Assembly: GCA_964501335.1 (NCBI GenBank)
Contig: CAZCTC010000018.1
Location: forward strand, 1-64,000
Length of the DNA: 64,000 nt
Direction of reading: 5' to 3'
Source of the DNA: CAZCTC01 sp964501335
GTDB taxonomy: Bacteria > Chloroflexota > Anaerolineae > B4-G1 > SLSP01
The notes under the pieces are model-generated. The model did not search any database and was not told the origin of the DNA. It worked only from the letters and a program-made list of their open reading frames with translations. A program made the translations under genes and the position numbers. Below, piece by piece: positions 17,301-26,049 of the stretch. Each line of letters starts with the position of its first letter. Within the stretch, counting starts at the first letter, position 1.

Positions 17301-18536
17301 TCAACTTTCTTTTACAGATACAACCTCGCCCTTCGGTGCCGATACCGGAGCTTCCCGAAAACCCCAACGCAACAAAGGCGGCGTCACAAGGGTGGTAATC
17401 AGTACCATCAAAGTAGCAATGGGGAAAAACTCCGCCGGGATCAATTCTTGGGTTACCCCCACGGTCACCACAATCAACCCGACCTCACCCCGACTGACCA
17501 TCCCCAATCCGACCCGCAAAGCGCTTTTTTGAGAAAAACCGCCCAGCTGAGCCCCCCATCCGGCACCAATTATCTTAGATAGAACAGCCACAACAACCAG
17601 AGCGGCAGCAAAGGGAAGGGAGGATTCATTCAAAGCATGGAAATCCGTTTTCAAACCGATGCTGACAAAGAACAACGGCACCAAAAATGCATAGGTCAAT
17701 GTATGCATATGGCGAGAAATCTGTTCGCGCAAAGAACTGCGGCCGAACCCCAGGCCGGCGATAAAAGCGCCCGTAATGGCCGCCAATCCCCCCAGCGATT
17801 CGGCAGAACAGGCAAACAACAATCCGGTCACAAAAACAAAAGCGGTCAACCCTTCACTGATCGGTTGGCGACTGATCCAACCGACAAGCCGGGGCAGGCC
17901 CCAGAAAGCCACAGCGCCGGCCACCAACAGATATCCCGCCATTTTGATAAAAATCAGGTAGAGAGGGGTCCCGGCATCGGAGCCGTTCAGGGCCACAAAG
18001 ACCGAAAGCAGCAAAATCACCAACACATCGTCGATAACAGCAGCCCCCAACAAAGCCATCCCTTCCCGGCTTCGCAAACGATTCAGTTCCAGTAAGGTCT
18101 GAGCACTGATACTCACACTGGTAGCCGTTAAAACAATCCCTACAAAAATGGCCGCCGAACCGGTATAACCGCTGAACCAGGCCAACAAACCGCCCGATAC
18201 CAATGGAAACAACACACCGTTCACACCGGCCAACAGGGAAACTTTGCCGGTATGCAACAATTCGCGGGGTGAAATTTCCAATCCGGCCAAAAACATCAAA
18301 CAGATAACGCCGACCTCAGCCAGATCAAAGATGGTCTCGGTCAAAAGATGAGGATTTGCGGGGTTATAAAAAATCGCCCATCCCATTTCGTTCAACAGAC
18401 TGGGCCCCAGAATCAAACCGGCGAGGAGTTCCCCCAACACGGCCGGCTGGCGCAAACGCACTGCCACCCATCCCCCGGCTTTCGCCGCCGCAATCAACAA
18501 AGACAAATTAAGCCCTAACTGAATAAAGGAAGACAT
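17301..18536 (-). CDS. CPA2-family Na+(K+)/H+ antiporter
   Basis: A 411-residue membrane antiporter with about 12 hydrophobic segments. It has the CPA2 hallmarks LGELLAGLILGPSLL near the N-terminus, CLMFLAGLEISPREL, and the AAVIDDVLVILLLS segment with paired acidic residues in the ion-binding core. There is no RCK tail, unlike the antiporter at 6871. The ATG at 18536 is chosen because AAGGAG lies 8 nt upstream; the GTG nine bases earlier overlaps that box. The PII-like gene ends 23 nt upstream of this start, so both are probably made together. Confidence 0.9.
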   Translation of the reverse strand: MSSFIQLGLNLSLLIAAAKAGGWVAVRLRQPAVLGELLAGLILGPSLLNEMGWAIFYNPANPHLLTETIFDLAEVGVICLMFLAGLEISPRELLHTGKVSLLAGVNGVLFPLVSGGLLAWFSGYTGSAAIFVGIVLTATSVSISAQTLLELNRLRSREGMALLGAAVIDDVLVILLLSVFVALNGSDAGTPLYLIFIKMAGYLLVAGAVAFWGLPRLVGWISRQPISEGLTAFVFVTGLLFACSAESLGGLAAITGAFIAGLGFGRSSLREQISRHMHTLTYAFLVPLFFVSIGLKTDFHALNESSLPFAAALVVVAVLSKIIGAGWGAQLGGFSQKSALRVGLGMVSRGEVGLIVVTVGVTQELIPAEFFPIATLMVLITTLVTPPLLRWGFREAPVSAPKGEVVSVKES

Positions 18537-18559
18537 AGGCAACACTCCTTAGTAAAACG

Positions 18560-18958
18560 CTAGCCGGGTTCCAGGGAACCGAGTTGTTCCGGGCGATGGG
18601 CGTGCGGCCGCAACCCCCGAACCGTTAAAACAGGGATTACAAAAGCAAACCCCGAATGAGGCCGGGCAAAAGCGCCCAATGCTTTTTCGGTTTCATCCAA
18701 AAGCCAGTCACAATCGAACTGGTCCGAAACCACACTGAACAAAAACCGTTGGGGAGCCGTTATTTCAAACTCATCGTTCACCAGCTGCTGAAACGAAGGG
18801 AATAAAGGAATATCATCTTGCCGAAGGCGTTCCTTTAAATCCATGTACCCGACACTGTTCAAGATGGTCACGCCGGGTGCCCCCAGACGCTCCCACAGCT
18901 GCGCGGTTTCCCAGGCAGCCTGCGGCGTCATCAAAATCGCACAGACCATTTTCGACAT
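18560..18958 (-). CDS. PII-like signalling protein (antiporter-linked)
   Basis: A 132-residue small protein. Its fold signature matches the PII/PII-like ferredoxin-fold group: a first strand MSKMVCAILM, a helix with AAWETAQLWERLGAPGVTIL (a dinucleotide of the type seen in PII beta2), a variable T-loop-like middle part and a C-terminal strand FAFVIPVLTVRGL. The ATG at 18958 has AAAGGAG upstream. It lies directly before a CPA2 antiporter, as PII-like proteins often do with the transporter they gate. The ligand (adenyl nucleotide, c-di-AMP or other) is not readable. Confidence 0.65.
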   Translation of the reverse strand: MSKMVCAILMTPQAAWETAQLWERLGAPGVTILNSVGYMDLKERLRQDDIPLFPSFQQLVNDEFEITAPQRFLFSVVSDQFDCDWLLDETEKALGAFARPHSGFAFVIPVLTVRGLRPHAHRPEQLGSLEPG

Positions 18959-19187
18959 ACCAACGCTCCTTTCAAAAAATATAGGTGGGATGAAAAGCAT
19001 CCGGAATGAATGAGGATTAAAAAATAGCCCCTATCATAAAAGCTATGATAGAAGCTATTTACCTGCAAAAATGATGCTTCGCCGGGCAGAAGATATCCTA
19101 CATTCACCCTGACGCCGCCCCCTATTTTAACAGAGAGCAGAAGAAGTGACAAGACTTTCGCCCGTGATTTCCGGGCAATCGACGACG

Positions 19188-20177
19188 TTACAACCCCAGG
19201 CCCTGCCTGTAAACCCAGACCAGCGCCGCCACATATCCCAAAATAATTCCGAGAGCATAGAAATCCACTCTCACCCACCGTTGCGGTTCCGGACGGGCCA
19301 TATTGCTCAACAGGCCCAGACAGGTGAGCAGCACGCCCAACATCGCCACCTGAGCCATAAGGGGGTCCAGGGACCCTAGCAACCGGCCCTGCGTAAAAAA
19401 AGCATCCGAGATGCCTAAGGCAAAGAGGTTGAAGATATTGCTGCCGAAGAGATTACCTACAGCCATATCGTAAGCCCGAATCCGTACGGCGGCCAGCGTC
19501 GTCACGACTTCCGGAAGAGAAGTAACCACACCCAACAACGCCGTGCCTACAAAACTGGCGCCCAACCCGGTAATCACGGCGATCGTTTCACTGCTCTTTA
19601 CCAGCTGGGGCGTCACGACGCCCAACACGACAGCAGCCAGGATGAAACCGATGATGCCGCGGCGCAGACTCGGTACCCCGGCTCCCGGGACTTCCGCTTC
19701 CTCATCCGTATCCGGCGCGGCATTCTGCCGGATCAACCGCACCCCGGCCACATAGGCCGCTATGATCAACAGGCTGTCGATTCCCATCCATCCTACTTGC
19801 AGTGGAATATCAGCCAACAGAAAAAAGACTGTCAATCCGCTCAACATGACAGCGAGAGAAGCCGAAAAGGCATGGCGCAGGGCCACCACCCGTAGAACTC
19901 TGATCCGGCGAGGCACCAGTCCGACGATCCCCAACAACAACATATTGAACATACTGCTGCCGAAAATATTGCCGGCCGCCAGGTTCGGTTCGCCTAACTG
20001 CACGGCGCTGATATTGGTCAACAGCTCCGGTAAAGAAGTCGCGCCGGCCAGCAACAGCGTGCCGATGAACATTCGGCCCAACCCCGTCCGCACGGCAATC
20101 ACATCGCCATATTCCGCCAGTTTGACAGCCGCCAATACAATCACTACTGTACTCCCGATAAAAATAAGCCAGACCAT
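19188..20177 (-). CDS. Calcium/sodium (CaCA) antiporter
   Basis: A 329-residue protein with two inverted halves of five helices each. The alpha repeats are clear: GTLLLAGATSLPELLTNISA in the first half and LLGVVTSLPEVVTTLAAVR in the second, followed in both by G-N-x-F-G-S-x-x-F-N (NIFGSSMFN and NLFGSNIFN). This is the YrbG/K+-dependent Na+/Ca2+ exchanger-like family. The ATG at 20177 is supported by GGGAGGA 7 nt upstream. The PII-like gene ends 26 nt before it. A weak hairpin (about 19027-19050) lies between this gene and the next PII-like gene. Confidence 0.9.
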   Translation of the reverse strand: MVWLIFIGSTVVIVLAAVKLAEYGDVIAVRTGLGRMFIGTLLLAGATSLPELLTNISAVQLGEPNLAAGNIFGSSMFNMLLLGIVGLVPRRIRVLRVVALRHAFSASLAVMLSGLTVFFLLADIPLQVGWMGIDSLLIIAAYVAGVRLIRQNAAPDTDEEAEVPGAGVPSLRRGIIGFILAAVVLGVVTPQLVKSSETIAVITGLGASFVGTALLGVVTSLPEVVTTLAAVRIRAYDMAVGNLFGSNIFNLFALGISDAFFTQGRLLGSLDPLMAQVAMLGVLLTCLGLLSNMARPEPQRWVRVDFYALGIILGYVAALVWVYRQGLGL

Positions 20178-20203
20178 CGAAAGATCCTCCCGGCATCCAG
20201 GCC

Positions 20204-20542
20204 TTATTTTAAAGAAACACCCTTGACCAGGGTCAACGGCCAAACGGCCAGCACGCCGGTGTCGGGATTATCCAGATCCCCGGTGATCTTTTCCGTTACC
20301 GCCAGACACTGCCGGGCCATAGCTTCATCGTTTACAATGCTGAACAATGTATAATGATATTCATCGTAAGTAGGCGCCTGCCCTTCAAACCCAAATCGGA
20401 AAGGCAATCGCTGTTGTTTCTTGTAACGATGAACGCCGGTGCTTTCGACAATGGTTACCCCGCTGACCCCCAAAGCAGCCCAGGCGGCCAATACGGCATC
20501 CAACTTTTCCGGATCATCCAGAACAAGCATCACCATCAACAT
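20204..20542 (-). CDS. PII-like signalling protein (CaCA-linked)
   Basis: A 112-residue paralogue of the protein at 18560-18958. MLMVMLVLDDPEKLDAVL is followed by AWAALGVSGVTIVESTGV, a glycine/valine turn like the partner's LGAPGVTILNSVGY, a central loop and a closing strand GVLAVWPLTLVKGV. The ATG at 20542 sits 6 nt after AAGGAGG; the ATG at 20557 overlaps that box. It is the first gene of a four-gene minus-strand run: PII-like, CaCA, PII-like, CPA2. The repeated pairing supports a gating role toward the adjacent transporter. Confidence 0.65.
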   Translation of the reverse strand: MLMVMLVLDDPEKLDAVLAAWAALGVSGVTIVESTGVHRYKKQQRLPFRFGFEGQAPTYDEYHYTLFSIVNDEAMARQCLAVTEKITGDLDNPDTGVLAVWPLTLVKGVSLK

Positions 20543-20789
20543 CGGAACCTCCTTCATGAGAAATTTTCGCGCTCCACACCTCAGATTAATATCATAAATG
20601 AAAAATCTTCCAAAAAGCGCCCGATACTAACCCGGATTTCTATTACGGCAAAGCCGGACGGCCATTCAGAGTTCCCTTAAACCGTTTTTTCTCCTTGTAC
20701 AATTGGAATTCTTAACGTCCCGCACCCGGCGCTTTTCTTGTAAGAGACGACACGCTGTGCGAAGCAGGGAGAGAGTGTTTTTTTGTTTG

Positions 20790-20823
20790 TATTTTTGCGC
20801 GCATCAGAATGCGCGCAAAAATA
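20790..20823. repeat. TCAGAA-loop hairpin, copy B
   Basis: A 14-bp perfect stem (20790-20803 with 20810-20823) around TCAGAA, with the same TTTTTTTGTTT lead and GGCTTTT trail as copy A. It stands between divergent genes, so it is not an obvious terminator. Stem bases differ from copy A on both arms together. Confidence 0.75.
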
Positions 20824-20868
20824 CCGGCTTTTAAGAAGGGGGGGTAAAAAAACAGGCCTGATTACCAG

Positions 20869-20897
20869 TGGCCTCCGAAATAAATCCATGTTATACT
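20869..20897 (+). promoter_or_regulatory. Extended -10 promoter of micropeptide cassette 2
   Basis: TGGCCT at 20869-20874, a 17-bp spacer, and TGTTATACT with -10 hexamer at 20892-20897, matching the arrangement at 10923-10951. Confidence 0.6.
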
Positions 20898-20937
20898 TTT
20901 GATCTCAACAAGTTAGTAATTTATAAAAAACGGCCTC

Positions 20938-21009
20938 GTCAATACGCGCATCCTCACGCGTATTGGTTTTGATCGATAATCTCGATCCGCTCTGGAAAGG
21001 ATAACAAAA
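20938..21009 (+). promoter_or_regulatory. Conserved two-hairpin leader, cassette 2
   Basis: Hairpin 1: caatacgcg 20940-20948 with cgcgtattg 20957-20965. Hairpin 2: gatcga 20971-20976 with tcgatc 20982-20987. It then reads tccgctctggaaagga as in cassette 1. In hairpin 1 the stem is one base pair longer than in cassette 1. Confidence 0.65.
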
Positions 21010-21153
21010 ATGAGCAGCGTAAAACGTTTCCCCATAAAACAAAATACAATCCCCCCCCAACGGACCTCAACCTCTGTCAACCAGAAAAATCCGGCATCAT
21101 CCGCCCTCGCCCGGGCCGGTCTGCGCCCGCGTCTCATTCGCACCTTCTACTAA
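21010..21153 (+). CDS. 47-residue basic micropeptide (copy 2), new family
   Basis: Same length as the ORF at 11052-11195. It begins MSSVKRFPIKQN and ends with the same RAGLRPRLIRTFY. The middle (residues 13-33) diverges but keeps Pro, Thr/Ser and basic residues. The taaggaca run after the stop is also shared. The next gene here is an alpha/beta hydrolase instead of an ATP-grasp enzyme, so the cassette is not tied to one enzyme. The peptide is strongly basic and has no signal peptide. Confidence 0.75.
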   Translation: MSSVKRFPIKQNTIPPQRTSTSVNQKNPASSALARAGLRPRLIRTFY

Positions 21154-21176
21154 GGACAGAAAACAGAGGAGTCAAA

Positions 21177-22319
21177 ATGAAAACCGTATTGCCCGTAGGG
21201 TTCCATCAGTTCCACAAAAACAAGTTCTACAATTTCCAATTCAACCGCTGGTATTCCGAAGGCTTCACCCGCCTGGAAGATTTGAAAAAGGCCGCCGCCC
21301 TCATTATTACCCCAGACGATTACAAAAAAGCCTTCATGATCCTGGCCGAAAAAGCGACGACCGAAGACCGGCTGAGCAATGCCGCCTTCTACTACCGTGC
21401 GGCTGAATTCATGACCCGCCCGGCCGACCCGGATAAATTTCCCCTTTACAACCGCTTCATCACCACCTTCTATCAGGCATTCCAGGACGACAATATCGAA
21501 CGCTATCAGGTTCCCTATGGAGAAGGTTTTTTGCCGGCCATGCGCCTGGCGCCGCAGAAAGCAAAAAAAGGCACGGTTCTTATCCACGGCGGCTTTGATT
21601 CGTTGATCGAGGAATTCTACGCTATCTGGAAACTCTTCTCGGAAAACGGCTATGAAGTCATCGCCTTCGAGGGCCCCGGCCAGGGCGGCGCCCTGCGCAT
21701 CGCCCATCTCCCCTTCGATCATGCCTGGGAAAAACCGACCGGTGCCGTTTTGGACTACTTCAACCTTTCCGAGGCCGCCATCCTCGGCATCTCGATGGGC
21801 GGCTATTGGTGTCTCCGCGCCGCCGCCTTTGAAAAACGAATCCAGCAAGTCATCGCCTTTCCCCCACTCCTGGATTGGATGGAAAGCACGAACGGCGCCA
21901 TGCGCGGCCTCGTCAACCTTATGATGAAATGGGAAGGCCTGATGCGCGCCCAGATCCGCCTGAAGATGAAAGCGCCGATGATGGAACATGTCATCAATCA
22001 AACGCTCTTCATCGCCCAGAAAGAGGATCTGCTGGATGTGGTACGCTGGGAGCTGGCCATGAACCGGGAGTTCCTGCACTCCGAATTAGTCGATCAGGAT
22101 GTCCTCCTGCTGGCCGGGGAAAAAGATTCCTTCCAGCCCCCGGTTCTCTATCACAAACAATGGAAAGCCTTGACCCACGCCCGCTCGATCGCCGGGCGCA
22201 TTTTCACCGAAGCCGATGGAGCCCCGCATCACTGCGCCATCGGCAATATGGGACTGGCGATTCAGGTGATGATCGACTGGTTGGACGAAAAAGTTCAACT
22301 CGGAAAAGCCGGAAAATGA
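21177..22319 (+). CDS. Alpha/beta hydrolase
   Basis: A 380-residue protein. The N-terminal 140 residues form a helical lid-like region (EKATTEDRLSNAAFYYRAAE). The hydrolase core starts GTVLIHGGFDSLIEEFYA, where HGG is the oxyanion loop. The nucleophile elbow is GISMGGYW (Ser at about residue 207). Acid and base candidates are the Asp in LLLAGEKDSF and the His pair in GAPHHCAIG. The layout fits the FrsA/DUF1100-like or dipeptidyl-type hydrolases. GAGGAG lies 6 nt before the ATG. The stop overlaps the next hydrolase gene (ATGA), so the pair works from one mRNA; the substrate is unknown. Confidence 0.85.
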   Translation: MKTVLPVGFHQFHKNKFYNFQFNRWYSEGFTRLEDLKKAAALIITPDDYKKAFMILAEKATTEDRLSNAAFYYRAAEFMTRPADPDKFPLYNRFITTFYQAFQDDNIERYQVPYGEGFLPAMRLAPQKAKKGTVLIHGGFDSLIEEFYAIWKLFSENGYEVIAFEGPGQGGALRIAHLPFDHAWEKPTGAVLDYFNLSEAAILGISMGGYWCLRAAAFEKRIQQVIAFPPLLDWMESTNGAMRGLVNLMMKWEGLMRAQIRLKMKAPMMEHVINQTLFIAQKEDLLDVVRWELAMNREFLHSELVDQDVLLLAGEKDSFQPPVLYHKQWKALTHARSIAGRIFTEADGAPHHCAIGNMGLAIQVMIDWLDEKVQLGKAGK

Positions 22320-23980
22320 GCATCCTGAGTCGCCTCTTGGCTCTCATGTACAAACTGCCCCCGGTAAAAACCCGCGACCTCGCCGTCGAGAAAAAACTCG
22401 ACATCCCCATGCGGGATGGAGCCGTCCTGCGCGCCGACCGCTACTATCCGCGCCGTCAAACCAGACTGCCGGCCATCCTGATCCGCACTCCCTACGGCCG
22501 CGCCGGTTACGGCATCATGGGCGAATTGCTGGCGCCTTACGGCTTTCAGGTGCTCATCCAAAGCTGCCGGGGAACCGACGATTCGGACGGGGAATTTTCA
22601 CCCTTCCGGGGAGAACGTGAGGACGGCCTGGACACCCTGGAATGGCTCAATACTCAGGAGTGGTTCGACGGACGGCTGGGAATGACCGGGCCAAGCTATC
22701 TGGGATTTACCCAGTGGGCGGTCGCCGCGGAAGCCGGCCCGATGCTCAAAGCCATTTCCACCCAGGTTACCAGTTCGGAATTTCGCAGCCCGACCTATCC
22801 GGGCGAATCCTTTGCCGCAGAACTGTGGCTGCAATGGTTACAGATCGTCCACAGCTTCAAAAAATCGACCTGGAGCGGATTTCAGGACATGCTGGCCTCA
22901 GAACGCCGGCTAAAAGCCGCCGCCCTGCATCTGCCGTTGAGTGAAGCCGATGTTATTGCAGTCGGCAAACCCACTCAATTCTGGCACGACCTGTTGACCC
23001 ATACCGAACCCGGAGATCCCTGGTGGACCACTGAAGATTTCAGTTCCAAGGTGGCCGACATAACCGCACCCAACCATCTGGTCAGCGGCTGGTACGATAT
23101 CTTTCTGCCCCAATTGCTGCGCGATTACACCGCCTTACATCAGGCCGGCCGCCGACCCTATCTCACCATCGGCCCCTGGTCGCACAGCAGCAATGGATTG
23201 TCGGAATGCAGCCTGCGGGAATCGATCCAATGGTTGTGCGCTTATGTAAGAGGGGATAGCGAAGAGATCTTACGGCGAGCGCCCGTCCGCATCTATGTCA
23301 TGGGAGTCAACGAATGGCGCGATCTACCGGAATGGCCGCCGCACGACAAGCAGAAAGAGCGCTGGTACTTACAGCCTGAAGCCGCCCTCAGCACCAAACT
23401 CCCGGCGGCTTCGGCGCCCAGCCGCTATCCCTACGATCCGACCGATCCCACCCCCAATCTCGCCGGCGCGATCAATACCCCCCTCGGCCGGGGCTCCGGT
23501 GCCCGAGACAACCGCTCTCTGGAAGCGCGATCCGATGTCCTGACCTTCACCAGCGCCCCTTTGAAACACGATTTTGAAATTATCGGCCCGGTAACGGCCG
23601 AACTTTACGTAAGTTCAAGCCTGGAGCACACCGATTTCTTCGTACGTTTATGTGATGTACACCCCACAGAAGAATCGATGAACCTCTGCGACGGCCTGAT
23701 ACGGCTCTCCCCCGGACATCCCCAGCCGGAAAAAGACGGCGTCATCAAACTGGAAATCAGCCTATGGCCGACTGCCCATTGCTTCCGGCAAGGGCATCGA
23801 ATCCGGGTCCAGGTTTCCAGCGGAGCCTTTCCCCGCTTTGCCCGCAATCTGGGAACCGGCGAACCGCCGGCCACAGGCACCGCCATGCGAATAGCCGAAC
23901 AAAAAATCTACCACGATCCGCAACATCCTTCGGCTATCATCCTGCCCTATTCTCCGACACAACAGTTCATGGTCTTCTAA
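22316..23980 (+). CDS. CocE/NonD family hydrolase (X-Pro peptidase-like)
   Basis: A 554-residue member of the S15/CocE family. The catalytic serine lies in GPSYLGFTQW (about residue 125), the Asp in LVSGWYDIFLPQLL and the His in IGPWSHSSNG. The C-terminal jelly-roll domain (about 350-550) includes LKHDFEIIGPVTAELYVSS. FVRLCDVHP and GHRIRVQVSSGAFPRFARN are also typical of the family. It cleaves ester or amide bonds of acyl compounds or peptides. The ATG at 22316 overlaps the preceding stop by 4 nt and is the family's usual start position (domain begins about 25 residues in). A terminator follows. Confidence 0.9.
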   Translation: MSILSRLLALMYKLPPVKTRDLAVEKKLDIPMRDGAVLRADRYYPRRQTRLPAILIRTPYGRAGYGIMGELLAPYGFQVLIQSCRGTDDSDGEFSPFRGEREDGLDTLEWLNTQEWFDGRLGMTGPSYLGFTQWAVAAEAGPMLKAISTQVTSSEFRSPTYPGESFAAELWLQWLQIVHSFKKSTWSGFQDMLASERRLKAAALHLPLSEADVIAVGKPTQFWHDLLTHTEPGDPWWTTEDFSSKVADITAPNHLVSGWYDIFLPQLLRDYTALHQAGRRPYLTIGPWSHSSNGLSECSLRESIQWLCAYVRGDSEEILRRAPVRIYVMGVNEWRDLPEWPPHDKQKERWYLQPEAALSTKLPAASAPSRYPYDPTDPTPNLAGAINTPLGRGSGARDNRSLEARSDVLTFTSAPLKHDFEIIGPVTAELYVSSSLEHTDFFVRLCDVHPTEESMNLCDGLIRLSPGHPQPEKDGVIKLEISLWPTAHCFRQGHRIRVQVSSGAFPRFARNLGTGEPPATGTAMRIAEQKIYHDPQHPSAIILPYSPTQQFMVF

Positions 23981-23991
23981 TCGTAAAAGCA

Positions 23992-24017
23992 GAGGCTGCT
24001 CTTAGAAGAGTAGCCTC
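23992..24017 (+). terminator. Intrinsic terminator after the hydrolase pair
   Basis: A 12-bp stem with one G-T pair (23992-24003 with 24006-24017), then CGTTTTCG, 11 nt after the stop codon. Confidence 0.7.
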
Positions 24018-24050
24018 CGTTTTCGTTACACCGGGAAGCAAGACTTTCCT

Positions 24051-24916
24051 CTACAATCTCTCCACCATCTCCTGGACCCGTTCCGCATCCGGATGCAGAT
24101 AGCGGGAAGTCGTCACGATATTTTCATGCCCCATCAGCTTTTGCAGCGTTGCCAGATCTCCGCCGTCACGTAAAAAGCGCGTCGCGAAGGTATGGCGCAA
24201 AGTATGAGGAGTGATGGGGCGTTCGATGCCGGCCAGACGGACCAGTTTGTCCACCAGCCGTTCCACATCGCGGGTGGCGAAGTCCTTGCCGGTCTTGGAG
24301 AAAAAGAGTTTGTCGGGGGGCCAGTCCGGGCGCTTACTCAAATAGGCCGTGAGATCCTTACGGCATTCCAGGCCTAATGCTACGGGTCGTTCTTTTTCAC
24401 CTTTTCCACGACGGATCAGGACTTCACCGGATCTGGCATTGATCTTGATATCTTCCTGATTCAAAGCACAGACTTCCGCCACTCTGAGTCCCGCTCTCGC
24501 CATCAGAGACAACAGCGCCACGTCCCGCGCATCCTGCCAGGAATCTCCTTCGGCCACGGCAAAGAGGCGGCCCAACTCGCGACCGTTCAAGGGCTCGATC
24601 GGTTTTTCCACCCGCTTGATTCCTTTGATCTCCAGCATCCGTCCGCAATGTCGGGACAAGCCTTTGACTGCGGCAATGCGCTGATTGATGGTGGAAGCCT
24701 TGTGCTTCTTCCCTTCTTTGTCGTCTTCGTTCTTTTTTCGAGCAGCGCTTTCTGCCAGTCGCGGAGTTCCTCTTTGGTCAGCAGGGCCGGGTCGGGGACG
24801 GCGTGATATTGCTGCTCGTACCAGATCGCAAAAGCCTTCAGTGAGAGTTCATATTGCCGGCGGGTGCCGGCCGTGAGGATTCCCAGGTATTCGGCAACTG
24901 CCGTATTCCAGTCCAT
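24051..24916 (-). pseudogene. Tyrosine recombinase (XerC/D-like), split by a frameshift
   Basis: The N-terminal SAM-like core-binding part (MDWNTAVAEYLGILTAGTRR onward) runs from 24916. The catalytic part ends at 24051 in the -1 frame. The join falls around the six-T run at 24733-24738 (six A in the mRNA), near residue 60. A one-base slip there restores a continuous protein of about 288 residues through KASTINQRIAAVKGLSRHCG. The catalytic domain is intact: Arg in ARAGLRVAEV, HTLRHTFATRF, MGHENIVTTSRYLHP with the nucleophile Tyr. It may be a decayed gene, a natural slip site or an assembly error. No second recombinase or att pair lies nearby. Confidence 0.75.
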
Positions 24917-25083
24917 CAGGTAACCTCCTATCGGATAGCAAAGGCGAAAAAATATTTACCGACGTACTTTACCCTCCTTTAGCAGGCCTTTTGAGCCTGG
25001 AAAAGGTCATTTTACGTCGGTGATGGCTGCTTTACCGGCTATTATATACGACCATATTTAATACATAAACGTCTCTGTTAGAG

Positions 25084-25148
25084 TTGACACTTACGACACT
25101 ACCGTTACAATACTATGGTCAATTATTAAATACTCATTCTTTGAGTAT
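25084..25148 (+). promoter_or_regulatory. Promoter and palindromic operator of the metal-uptake operon
   Basis: TTGACA (25084-25089), 16-bp spacer, TACAAT (25106-25111). About 20 nt downstream is a perfect dyad atactca (25130-25136) / tgagtat (25142-25148), well placed for a repressor. It precedes the DUF364/FecBCD-type operon. Confidence 0.65.
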
Positions 25149-25184
25149 GAATTCAAAACTCACCTTGCCCACAATCAGGAATTC

Positions 25185-26000
25185 ATGGTCCAATTCATTG
25201 CTACAGATCCGATAAATAATGGCCTCTTTCCCCCTATCTCTACAATCTTCAACCGACTGTTACCTACCCTACCTGAAGGAAAAACTATCAATATCTATGT
25301 CGGCCCCCACTGGACTGCCGTCCTGGTCCAGGTAAAAAATGAAACCCTCTGCGGATTGGCAGCCACGCTCGACAACGGGAATCGACACGACACCCCCAAT
25401 CCTGCGCGCCCCAGCCTGGACGATCTACGAGAACGTTCCCCCCTTGAACTGGCCCGGCTTGCCAATTCTCCCAATTCCACGGAAACTTCAATTGGATTGG
25501 CCGCCATCAATGCACTTAATCCCCATCACCCCGATCGCTGGGTCGATCTACATTCCAAAGAAGTGCTCGCCCGTCTGGGATCAGAAAAAACCGTCGTCAT
25601 GGTCGGCCATTTCCCCTATGTGCCCGAATTACGGCCGCGCGTCGGCCGCCTGCTGGTCCTGGAACAAGAACCCCAAGACGACGATCTGCCGGCCGAACAG
25701 GCTTCCGCAATCATTCCCCAGGCGGATGTCCTGGCGATCACTGCTTCCACGCTGGTCAACCACACTTTTGACGAAGTGATGCAATTTCGCCGACCCGGTA
25801 TCCCCACTCTGCTGATGGGTCCCACGACGCCTCTCTCGCCGCTGCTGTTCGAGACCGGTCTCACCATCCTCTCGGGAGCCGTCGTCGAACAACCCCACAC
25901 TCTTATCGATAAGCTCATGCAGGGAGCAAATTTCCATCAATTGCGCCAACTGGGCGTTCGGTTGGTTTCGATTGTCTCCGAACCCCTTCCGGCAGTATAA
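25185..26000 (+). CDS. DUF364 / DUF4213 putative heavy-metal chelation protein
   Basis: A 271-residue protein. The N-terminal DUF4213-like part includes NIYVGPHWTAVLVQ. The DUF364 domain shows VVMVGHFPYVPELR (about residues 145-158) and LAITASTLVNHTFDEVM, followed by GPTTPLSPLLFETGLTILSG. These are family hallmarks. It is the first gene of a metal/siderophore ABC operon, which matches the usual context of DUF364 proteins. AGGA lies 5 nt before the ATG. Cytoplasmic metal or metallophore handling is inferred from this context. Confidence 0.85.
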   Translation: MVQFIATDPINNGLFPPISTIFNRLLPTLPEGKTINIYVGPHWTAVLVQVKNETLCGLAATLDNGNRHDTPNPARPSLDDLRERSPLELARLANSPNSTETSIGLAAINALNPHHPDRWVDLHSKEVLARLGSEKTVVMVGHFPYVPELRPRVGRLLVLEQEPQDDDLPAEQASAIIPQADVLAITASTLVNHTFDEVMQFRRPGIPTLLMGPTTPLSPLLFETGLTILSGAVVEQPHTLIDKLMQGANFHQLRQLGVRLVSIVSEPLPAV

Positions 26001-26049
26001 GAAGGACCCAAAGCCGCCTTCTTTCCACCCATTTTTTAAGGAGCTTTCT

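Noticed and set aside
24733..24738. Classical A-AAA-AAG programmed frameshift in the recombinase
   Set aside because: The incoming frame reads GAA AAA AGA, not the A|AAA|AAG phase needed for the standard tandem slip, so a programmed event is not claimed.
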